Source: Lingula anatina (lineage: Eukaryota > Brachiopoda > Lingulata > Lingulida > Lingulidae). Taken from it: a DNA stretch of 64,000 nt. Below the pieces are notes generated by a model that saw only the letters and a program-made list of their open reading frames with translations, was not told the origin of the DNA and did not search any database. Position 1 is the stretch's first letter. Every line of letters starts with the position of its first letter. The stretch covers positions 36,670 through 100,669 of the forward strand of contig NW_019775883.1 of the NCBI RefSeq assembly GCF_001039355.2. The letters run 5' to 3'. Below, piece by piece: positions 1-9,372 of this stretch. Position numbers and translations under genes: made by a program.

Positions 1-405
1 AAAAATAACGTTTTGGTGAAAAACACCCATTTCCCCATTGATTGGAATGGGGACTAGTGCGTCACGCAGGGTGTAATGCACTTCAACTTGGCGTAGTTCT
101 CTTATTTGGTCGGTGACCCCCAATTTTTTTGGTAAAATTTAAATGTACTTGGAGGCCTCTTTACACAAAAAAATTTTTTTAAAAATTCGAACGTCAGAAA
201 GTCATAAAAAATAATGCTTTAGTGAGAAAACACCCATTTTCCCATTGATTTGAATGGGGACTAGTGTGATATGCAGGGTGTATCATATTTGGGGCTAGTT
301 CTTTTATTTGGTCGGTGACCCCCAATTTTTTTTGCAAATTTTTAATGTACTTGGGTGTCTCTTCAAACAAAATAAATTTAAAAAAAATTCGAACGTTGGA
401 ACATC
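1..405. repeat. Two-unit tandem repeat, period about 206 bp
   Basis: Two head-to-tail units start near 1 and 206. Each carries in order a block ending in AACACCCATTT, a block around AATGGGGACTAGTG, a block around TTTGGTCGGTGACCCCCAA and a block ending in ATTCGAACGT. The units differ by scattered substitutions and short indels, so the duplication is not recent. The first unit begins at the window edge, so the array may continue to the left. No coding potential is seen. Confidence 0.8.
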
Positions 406-682
406 TAACGACCGATCTACCTTAACGGGGAATAATAATATCAATTCATGAATCACAGGTAATAAAATTTTATTCATATTCATAGGCCTATCTCACTGAA
501 AATGCGAGTAGCAAATCATTAATCACTGAGTTTAATGACTTCGTTTCACAAAGGACGAAGAATGAAAAGCCACATTTACGAGTCACGGGAATCGGGTGCT
601 TCACGGATCATGTTATGAACGTTTCACGTGTCTCAGGAAATGAAAGGAGGCTTTCGTGGGTATAACGAAAATACTCAATGGC
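406..682. other. Intergenic, nothing recognised
   Basis: AT-rich sequence between the 206-bp repeat and the foldback. I see no ORF with coding character and no clear motif apart from one copy of the octamer TAGGCCTA near 483. Confidence 0.5.
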
Positions 683-1323
683 AGGCCTACCCAACTACTA
701 GACTCGGCACATAAGGACCCTGAATTAACCGGTATATCGGACCACACTACCCGTTTTCAAGGTGTGTGTCAGATCGCATTTCTGAGTAGGCCTATCAGTC
801 AGAACACCGACAGGATGAGCCCACGCTCGGCTGTCACCTTGATTGGATAGTAAACGATTGTCGTAAAATCGCTATATGATTTTAAAATTGGGTGCATAAA
901 TTTGAAAACCACCTAGAACAACCTTAAACTGCCACATTAATCTAATACGATGCAAAAAAAGCCCTATCAAAAGTGGTTAAAACATTCAAACCGAATGTCG
1001 TAAAGTCCCCATATACCCCCATAGAGACAATAAAATAGAGTACTCTAAAGTATGAGTAGGCCTACAGTCTAAGGTTGTTCTAGGTGGTTTTCAAATTTAT
1101 GCACCAGGTTTTTAAATCATATAGCGATTTTACGACAATCGTTTACTATCCAATCAAGGTGACAGCCGAGCGTGGATGAGCCCGCGTTCTTCCTACAAAA
1201 TTTGTTCTGGGGTGTTATACTCCGAAATGCGATATGACACACACCTTGAAAACGGGTAGTGTGGTCCGATATACCGGTTAATTCAGGATCCTTAGGTGCT
1301 GAGTCTGGTAGTTGGGTAGGCCT
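683..1323. repeat. Foldback element with about 245-bp inverted arms
   Basis: The left arm (683-927) and right arm (1070-1323) are reverse complements with scattered mismatches and a few indels. The outer ends read AGGCCTACCCAACTAC on the left and GTAGTTGGGTAGGCCT on the right. The inner ends share AACCACCTAGAACAACCTTA and its complement. A ~140-bp unique loop separates the arms. The short ORFs in the arms mirror each other and are not genes. The element is probably a non-autonomous foldback transposon ending about 580 bp upstream of the first gene's start codon. Confidence 0.8.
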
Positions 1324-1905
1324 GAATGGGACCCTCATAAAAAACTCCGGACTCTACAAGCGAAAGTAATGCAGCATGGCTAGAAGAAAAATTGTTGCGT
1401 GAACTGATACAAAATGACAGTGATAGCAAATGAAATGCTACAATTTAATATATTCAGAGTAAACACGGCGGCGCGACCAGGGAAAGGAAATGCGTCGCCT
1501 TTCAGTTGCGCATCACGGGGATTTTTTTAGTCCTTTATCTGTGGTACAAGTGACCTTGTATCGAAAGTAAAGGCGAAAACTGAGGCAACCATCGCTGAGT
1601 CAGCTGAGTACTCCTTTCGTCCACCTGTGCCGTTTAAAATTACATAACAAACTGAACGATACTCGTACAGCTGCAGGTCGATATCCCATTAATAGTATAA
1701 CTACGCCATCCCTCATCACAGCGTCTTCCACAGTCAACCGCTGCTTGGTTTACCGACCTTACACTGTCAACATGAGGAAAGAGTTTGGCAGTGTGTATGA
1801 GGGACGCCGTGGCCAGGTGCTTTAACCATTGACCTAGATATGCCATTGTTTTGATTCAGGTGTGACGGAGCTCTTGAGGAAAAGGTGACCGGGGTCGAAA
1901 GCAAA
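1324..1905 (+). promoter_or_regulatory. Probable promoter and 5' untranslated region of the first glycosyltransferase gene
   Basis: This 580-bp stretch is more GC-rich and CpG-rich (for example around 1466-1510) than its surroundings and leads directly into the start codon at 1906. No TATA box is obvious. The assignment rests on position and composition only; the transcription start cannot be placed. Confidence 0.35.
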
Positions 1906-4900
1906 ATGGTGGCCAGCCGTCACCGTGGACTATGCACGGGTGCCATACGACTGCGCACCGAGTGCGAGGTCCATTACTCCAGTAAGAACATGCTGCTTCT
2001 TACTGCCATATTCGCTCTCCTGGTCCTGATATGTAACATCGTGTATTTGAACAGGTAAGGTGCCTTCACATTGATCAAATATGCCACTATGAAAGATTAT
2101 ATATTGCTCATATATATGGGTTGTGTGTAACGTATATAGCCCGCAAGCGGTTGTATGATGACAAATATGAAAACACAAAATCACAATTTCGGGGAAAGGC
2201 AAGGTATCCCCCACAAAAACAATGGATTTAAAATAAGAATGAGTTGCCAGTCTAAGCAGCCAGAAGGCTGGAATTAATAGAAAACTGAACTACAGGGGAA
2301 GATTATAAAGACGAATACTCCTATCATCACAGATCTAATAGTAATATGTGCTCTAGCTTTAGTTTACTGCCAGTATTATACATAGCAGTGATTCCAGTTT
2401 AACAGCAGTAACACGCACACCGGTCTATTGATTAGGCTTAGATAACATATTTAACCGGTGCTAAGAGGGTGTTCCCCCAGTAGATTCATTACTGTCACGT
2501 TAACTTGACGTAAGCTATTTTAATAAAAAATTAAAATTAACTGGGTCAAAATCTAGGCTGGGGCTTACCTGTCTAAAACACTAAGTTGGGACTCTGTATC
2601 ACTCGTAAATGGCATCGGAATACAGACCCCTGCTGATAAATTAACATTATGATAGCAGGCATGTTTTAGTATAGTATCGTCTAATCCATATAAAACATCT
2701 TGTTATTGCATACCGTCAATAATCATCTTACTGTTTTCGTATTAATTGTTATTCTATTTATTTCTAGTATAAAAAAAAGCAATTGATTGAAAAGGTAACA
2801 TCGAGCTAATAAACACTGAGGTACTTACTCCTCAGTTTTTTGACTCGTTAGAGTCCCAAAATAAGCATTCAGGACAGTCCCCCCTTTAGCCAAACTAGGT
2901 TGATAAAACAAACTTCATATAGCATTATACATGATAACACTTGATGTTTCATTAAATGTTCGTGAACTTTATATGTCTTCAAATGAAGCATTGCCATTTT
3001 GCTCATGACGTCATACTTAGCAGTTTTTGGAGTAAAAGTGATATTTTGGGTTCCTTGTTTTTCGTTATTTCCTGTGTTCTTATCAGAAAAATCCCAACAG
3101 CTAATAGGGGCTATGTACATGTATAAGTACTACAAACTGATTGGTTTTCTTACAATCTCTCCGTTTACATTTTATCACTTATAACGTTTCCAAATTTCAC
3201 TGGACTCTTGTAAACACCAGTCTAAAACATAGTATCAAAAATCTGACGCGCCTGATTGTACTTCAAAAGGTTGTCAAATAACTATTGTCAGACTAATAAT
3301 TCGAAAATTAGGAGAAAATTGCCCCTCTTTTCTCGAGAAAAATTGACTTTTAGCAAATTTGTCGCGTGGGGACACGTTAAACGATCTCACTGTTGATGGA
3401 GATGAAGTCCGGCGAATCTGAAAAAAAATTAAGGCCAACGTTACCATGGTAATATGGCCGGGTAACGGTGTTTATTTGCTTATTTGCAATATTTAAAAGA
3501 TACATTAAAATAGTATTGGCAAAAGCCCCTTTTCGAAATTAGTTTGATTATTTAGAACTCAAAATCTAAGATAGTATAAAAATCTTATGAATTTGATAGA
3601 GACCCGCAAACGCAAGGAAACTAGACTATACAGCTGTATATATATAATACTGAAAGCTTTTACACATAAACCGCACATCAATTATTAATTTCACCCATAC
3701 ACTACATTAGATTGTTATTTCAATTATGCTGTAAGCCCATTCCTTGTGTCAATGCCGCCGCCGTATAATGCATTGTAGTTTTGCTACACTATACCAATGG
3801 AATTGCTTCGGTAAATAAAACTGCTACGATAACAATATTGATTCCCTATGCAAATACACGGTTTGTTTTACACAAACGAAAACGAGGCGCAATCCATTAA
3901 ATTGGTTAGAATCACACCAGATTTCTGAAGGCAAAAATGTGGGGAATATTACCAGTTTTGCGTGTATTGTAATATAAATATCTTGATTTTTTATTTAACA
4001 AAAGATATCGCTTTCACTGTTACATTTTAACATTGATGGCCCTCTATGCTACCCCTTATACTAATATTTGTTTGCCTAAGAAAAGTAACAAATTAAATAT
4101 GGGTAGTAGTAGATAATTATCAGAACATGTAATTGCATTATCTTTCATTTAGTTTAAATCCTTATCCGTATAAAAAGATTTAAACAGAACACATTTGTTT
4201 TATTTTACAAGTAAGTTGTTGAGTATTGGGATGGCCGCTTTTCATTGTATCGTACGAAAAAATACGAACTGTTCTCAATAAAATGTCATGGCAATTCTTT
4301 TGTTTACAATAATTCACATTACTTCTACAAAAACGTATAAAAACTCTTTTCATAACGTTTTTTTTTCACTTTTCACATTTCCAGAAAATTATCAGGAGAA
4401 GCGGTCATAGTGGACGAGGAATTCACAAACAGCAGATTTTTAGGTTATGAAGACGAGAAAATTATGCAGAATCTCGATAAAGCACTGGAGAGACTTAGTA
4501 AAACCAGGAACCAGTCTGAGCATGCGCAAAATATTGTCTCTATGAACAACTCTGTTACCATAGCAATAGGATGTGCAATATCAACACACAATTTGAATAT
4601 TGATCTCAGCGGTAGGGTGAATGTAACTGACCTCTTGGAAAATATGTCCTTTTTCATTCATCTCATGAGGGGGTTTTGCCTAACAGCCAGTGATAACTAC
4701 AGATACTATTTTTACATTGCATACGATTATAATGACCCGTTATTCAGCCGTAACGACTCTCTCATTTTATTTGGGGAGGCGTTCCAAATAACAACTCGCA
4801 ACTTGGCGTGCCAGGGGAAAAGTTTACATTTGAAACCCGTCTTGTGTATGCATTCTAAGTCTCCTGGTTGGGCGCAGAATGACGCCATGATGGCAGCGTA

Positions 4901-6113
4901 CCTTGACAACATGGATTACTATTACCGCATCAACGACGACACTCTCATGATCAATGATAGGTGGACGGAAAAATACATCCAAAAACTTTCAGAATTCGAC
5001 CCACCAAATGTCGGGGTGGTCGGTCCCTCCCTTTTTTGCAAATATTCATCTTGTGATAAATCCATCTTAACGTACGATTTTGTACACAGGACTCATGTTG
5101 AAATGTTTGGATTTTATTATCCGCGACAGTTCCCGGAGTGGTATGCCGATAGATGGATTACTTTAGTTTACGACGGCGTCGGCCGGATGAAAGTGTTAAA
5201 GGACTTGTACTTGGCGCACACGCAGAGAGATGGCATTCGTTACAGTGTCAACGAAAATAGAAGAGCGCACCTTCCCCACTTGTTAGCCGAAGGGCAAGAA
5301 GTTATTCTCACTTGGATAAATGCACAGCCAGATAAAATTCCAGTGATTGACAAACCAAGAAAAGTCATCGCTTACTCTCTTTTTGGGGAAAAAATCAGGT
5401 ATTGGCATGGCGCCTTGAGAAACGCTCAACTTCTCCGCATCTTCTTTCCTACTTGGATGATGCGAATATACCTAGAGCCACAGTTTAACAGAGACAACAA
5501 ATTAGTACAAAAATATTTAGATATCATAAAAAAGCAGACGAACGTTCAAGTAATAGAGGTTTCTGGTCATGTTGCTTCCAGTGTTGCACCCGCACTGTGG
5601 CGCTTTCTTGTAGCAGACGATACTGACCTTGAAGCGTTTATCGTCCGAGACCTTGATTCTCGTCTGAGCAAACGCGACAAAATACTTGTAGAAGAGTGGC
5701 TAACGTCAGGACTTCCTTTTCATATAATTCGGGATCACCCCAACCACAGCCCAATCGTGCGGGGATGCCTTATTGGAGCCAAACCAAAATTACTTCGTGG
5801 ACTTCTTGGACAAAATTGGCTAGAACTCGGTAAACAATATAGCCAACCCCGTGGATTTAAATCTAGTGGGAATTTCATTGAAAAAGTCGTCTTACCAAAG
5901 GTACAAAACGTGGCTTTGTGCCACGACATCATCACGTGTCCGATGCTAAAATCTACATACACGTGTCACTTGAAAAATATAACCATTCCAAGGGGGTCAA
6001 ATTTTGATCACGTGGGACAAAAGTTTAATGAATTTGAAGAGCCAAGGCAAATAGATATAGACATCTTGCGACACCAAAATTCTGCAGTAACCTGTACTCG
6101 GGGTCTGGTCTGA
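1906..6113 (+). CDS. Putative two-domain glycosyltransferase, type II membrane protein (family not recognised)
   Basis: I model two exons, 1906-2054 and 4385-6113, giving 625 residues. Exon 1 starts at an ATG in AAAATGG context and ends AAC AG before GTAAGG. Exon 2 follows a pyrimidine tract ending TTTCCAG. The split codon becomes AGA and the frame stays open to TGA at 6111. Exon 1 supplies a signal anchor near residues 29-47 (MLLLTAIFALLVLICNIVY) that the exon 2 ORF lacks. Residues ~105-360 look like a GT-A fold, with RINDDT at 231-236 as the DxD-like site. Residues ~375-540 hold a second block with VRDLDSR (470-476) and RDHP (499-502), a pattern I associate with poorly described glycosyltransferase-like proteins. 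This suggests a Golgi enzyme with two catalytic modules. The substrate is unknown. AATAAA lies at 6166. Confidence 0.82.
2055..4384 (+). other. Intron 1 of the two-domain glycosyltransferase gene
   Basis: 2.3-kb intron with donor GTAAGG and acceptor TTTCACATTTCCAG. The content is AT-rich. I see no transposase fragment or conserved ORF; the small ORFs at 2869-3184 overlap on opposite strands and lack coding character. Confidence 0.7.
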
Positions 6114-6165
6114 TATTTAGTTTATTGAGTTTATGTGCCTATTTAACGTGTTATCTTAATTCTGA

Positions 6166-6171
6166 AATAAA
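6166..6171 (+). terminator. Polyadenylation signal of the two-domain glycosyltransferase gene
   Basis: Canonical AATAAA 53 bp after the stop codon, in AT-rich sequence. Confidence 0.6.
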
Positions 6172-6309
6172 TGTTTCTTCCAAACAGTGTTTATCATATT
6201 AGTTTCCCATAATAGCATGCTTTATATTTATAACTGAAAGGAGTGGTGGTGTAACAATTATTGATGATCTCACAGTCATTTTGCAACACAAACTCGGGTG
6301 CAGAAGCTG

Positions 6310-6660
6310 ATTAGAATTCATTCAAATTTGAAGATATTTACAGACTTGGCCAAACAGGTTATCTTAACTCTAATTCCATGTGTTCTTGTTTACAAATGAT
6401 CACCTCAAATCTGTAAACCTTTTTGAACAGTGCCTTTTATTCCAGATTCCATATCAAACATAACTCATGGTACAAGAAATACAAATGCCGATTAAGATAT
6501 CCATATTTTATACCATTTATTCAAATTTAGAGCATGCACCCCCTGAAATCTTGGGAATCTGACGTTCCACGGTGATTTCCACAGAGGTAAATAAAAAGTC
6601 CATTAAATTAAAAAGACACCACCAAATATCACAAAATTTACATAGATTTAGCATCAGCAT
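6310..6660. repeat. Dispersed repeat, related to the element at 63077-63643
   Basis: Shares in order with 63110-63390: TTGTTTACAAATGATCACCTC-like, TTTTATTCCA, GATATCCATATT, TTTATTCAAATTTA, a GTGATTTCCA-like block and an AGAGGTAAA block. The copies are diverged but collinear. This copy sits just beyond the 3' end of the first gene and lacks a recognisable right terminal repeat, so it is a fragment. Confidence 0.6.
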
Positions 6661-6689
6661 GTGCTCTGCTCGTTAAAGGTCGAGTATCT

Positions 6690-6990
6690 GAAAGCCTGTG
6701 AGTCAACCGCGTCTGCAATTATCTCTTGAAGGCGGCGCGACGTGCCATCAACAAGGGCACGAAATCTGTTTCGTCCTATTCTTCCTGGACAACTTGGCGA
6801 AGTGGGTCCAGATTTTTAGGGGGTTATACCTCCTCTGCACTGATTACTCAAATCAATGACGTAGGGACACAATAATGTTATTATCAGGGCTCAAAGAAGG
6901 TCGTTCCATCCTCAGAATATTGCGTTGCTGCAACCAATCAATCACTATACGAGAACGGTGAGCGAGTGCATTGTCACAATGACCCTTTAG
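6690..6990 (-). mobile_element. Tc1/mariner-like transposase fragment (unit A)
   Basis: On the minus strand the sequence encodes, with breaks, a DNA-x-AH block followed by WLQQRN and LSPDN, the order of the second-aspartate and SPDL blocks in Tc1/mariner transposases (here near 6880-6980). The same block recurs at 18240-18390 and 31160-31290. It is a relic without an intact ORF. Confidence 0.6.
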
Positions 6991-7132
6991 TATCCCTTAA
7001 GTCAACTCTTGCAAATGTATTCTGAAACAGGGAAAGCAACAGTTAATTATTTTTTTCTGGGCATTCTTTCAATTATTTAGGCCGCTTCTTTTATTTCTTA
7101 TCAAATCAAACTTTATTTTCAGCACAATTATT

Positions 7133-7324
7133 ATGTTGTTCAGACAAACAGGTGCTCCATCTCGTGACGTAAGGACCATGGTACCATTTAGGCATCCCAG
7201 AACCCTGGGGCATCCAGCAACCCTGAAGAACTGCTGCTGTGTTCAGCCCACATCCAGTGCATCATGCGAGAAAACCTCACCTAGCTCCTTAGATTGCACG
7301 AAAGACGACTTTTCGGGGCTATAA
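7133..7324 (-). mobile_element. PIF/Harbinger-like nuclease fragment (unit A)
   Basis: On the minus strand the degraded reading gives FSHDALDVG, a stop, then FFRVAGCPRVLGCLNGT. The core resembles the AGFPxVIGxxDGT region of HARBI1-type transposases, which holds the first catalytic aspartate. Here that position reads as Asn, so the fragment is dead. Paralogous pieces occur upstream of every gene in the array. Confidence 0.55.
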
Positions 7325-7329
7325 TGTGA

Positions 7330-8780
7330 CTTTGGTTTCAAAGACATGTTAGTTCCCGCCATGGATACAATATTCTTACAGTATTGTGTAGCAACGTTTT
7401 TCATTCAATAAAAAAGTAGACTAATTTTCACTTCTCAGAATATGACAGCCACAAACTTTCAATAATAAAACTATATAGGGGCCGACTGACTTGCAGATGA
7501 TTAAACATAAAAAATTAAAATATACCCTGTCAGATGCAAGTGGCTGGATACTCCGACGTTCAAAAGCGAAAGGGCATAGGTTAAGGTAAAACATCCAAGA
7601 ATTCATTCCAACTTTTAGGCTGACCATTCATACCATCTAGAAGAGGCTACTCAAGCTACTTCGTCGCACCTAGTAAGTTAAGAAATATTTAACCATATGA
7701 ACAACTATGACTTATACCAATGATCTTATAAAAGCATTAAATTGAAAGTGAGTGTAGTAAATCATGCATGTTAAATCAATCTGGTAGTGGATAATGTCAG
7801 TCCTGTAGTTAATCATGAACGGTTTCATATAACCAGGCAAGTAGTTCAAGTAGGTGTTTACGAAATTATATTGTAACACAGTGTTAATATATGGAACTAA
7901 TTCAGATTGTGTGACATTAATAATAACTTAAATATTGTTCTTAATTGATACTGATTGTAATGTACTTGTATCAAGCTATGTGTTACATTTGTAACAGCTA
8001 TTTTCACTTTTGTCGAGTACGTAATGCAACTAAATGAAATGGTCTCCATTTCAATGTTTTCCATAAACAGTTGAAGTTCTTCCCGACAGCTTGATGTATT
8101 TCTCAATATAATGATACACACACTCAACCTGCTGACGTTTTTTTTCACAGGTCGTGCCTGCAAACGCTCACTCGCCCTCCAAAGTCATGAGTTAGAATGC
8201 ACGCTCGCACACACAAACGTGAAAAGAATGATTTTTGAAATATAATGGACTATTTCTTTTAAGATTCCGTACCTGAAAAAAAGTATACATCATATCTTAT
8301 CATATCATATCATATATAGCAGTGGCATTATTAATTCAAAAGATACATACTGGTATCTCAAACTTTACCTCATCCTGGTCTCAAATGAATTTGTATAGAA
8401 TATGCGTAGAGGGAAACATAGTTATAGGTGAATGTAAATGGATCAGATGCTTTGCAGGGGTTGAGGAGAGCTTCTGCTGTTTTCCATAGATTCTAGCTTA
8501 TCAACAGGATGGTCTAGAAATTCAATTTAACCAACATTTCACAGCTCTGAATAAAAAAAACATTTAGTGTCTGGTTTATCACAGGAATGCTTCCCATCAA
8601 AATGAAAGAACAACTTCATCACTCGTCCAATAATCCACTAGATTCGTGGTAACAGTACCATGGATTCTTCCCAAATTCCCTGTACTCTGAAAACATAGCA
8701 AAACAGGGAAAGGTGTCTATGGAAAAGTTGGCCAGAAATAGAAAAGGCCTTCTGCAGGAGTTATAGGTTTATCTAACTTG
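7330..8780. other. Spacer of unit A; no gene; lacks the Tc1 element found in units C and E
   Basis: Collinear with the spacers of units C and E, except that the 1.6-kb plus-strand Tc1 element is absent. The sequence passes from AATGTACTTGTA to TGTGTTACATTTGTAACAGC with a TA where the other copies hold the insertion. A short (ATCAT)n run is at 8285-8312. No coding region is seen. Confidence 0.65.
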
Positions 8781-8796
8781 GAAACCATCACCTGCA

Positions 8797-8806
8797 TATA
8801 TAAAAG
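8797..8806 (+). promoter_or_regulatory. TATA box of sulfotransferase gene A
   Basis: TATATAAAAG lies in the block ACCATCACCT-N4-TATATAAAAGTCAAAGG, which is nearly identical at 22957 and 34489 upstream of genes C and E. The transcription start is expected about 30 bp downstream (8825-8835). The leader exon would end at 8974 (GATAG before GTACGT) and join AGAAC at 9368, five bases before the start codon. Confidence 0.7.
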
Positions 8807-9372
8807 TCAAAGGACAAGAGTCACTGAATTCAGTTTAAAATTAAAACTATAAACTCAGAATAAATTGCTGTTGGTGGTTCACTGGACAGGTCAATTCCAA
8901 GCCGGTTTTCGTTTTTGCTTTCTGCTATCAAAACTTGAAAGCATACATCCTTCTCTGCAAAGAACCACTGATAGGTACGTGAGAATGACAGAATTGCATT
9001 AACTCCACCAATAGTCCCTACGTATTAATTAGAAAAAGTGCGAGGTCCATGGAACAGAATAAGGTTAAAATGGCGTCTTTACTGATATTTATTACCTCCG
9101 CCAAGAAGGTAATGTTTTCGGTTCCATCTGCCGTTTTTTTTTTTTTCAACATTAAGCAAAGAGATATGTATGGCTTTAATGAAATATTTACAATAAATCA
9201 GAAATGGACCGAGGAACAATAGGTTTCATTTTAGTAATGATCCATTTATTAAATAATGCTTAATTGTTAATTATTTGACTTGTTAGAGGCTTGCGTTCTC
9301 TGAGTGCTTTTCTAGTTTCTTTTTATTTATTTATTCATTCATTTATTTATTTATTTATTTTAGTTAGAGAAC

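Noticed and set aside
4410-4412. GTG as start of the dual glycosyltransferase
   Set aside because: Animal genes rarely start at GTG, and an upstream exon with ATG and matching phase explains the missing N-terminus.
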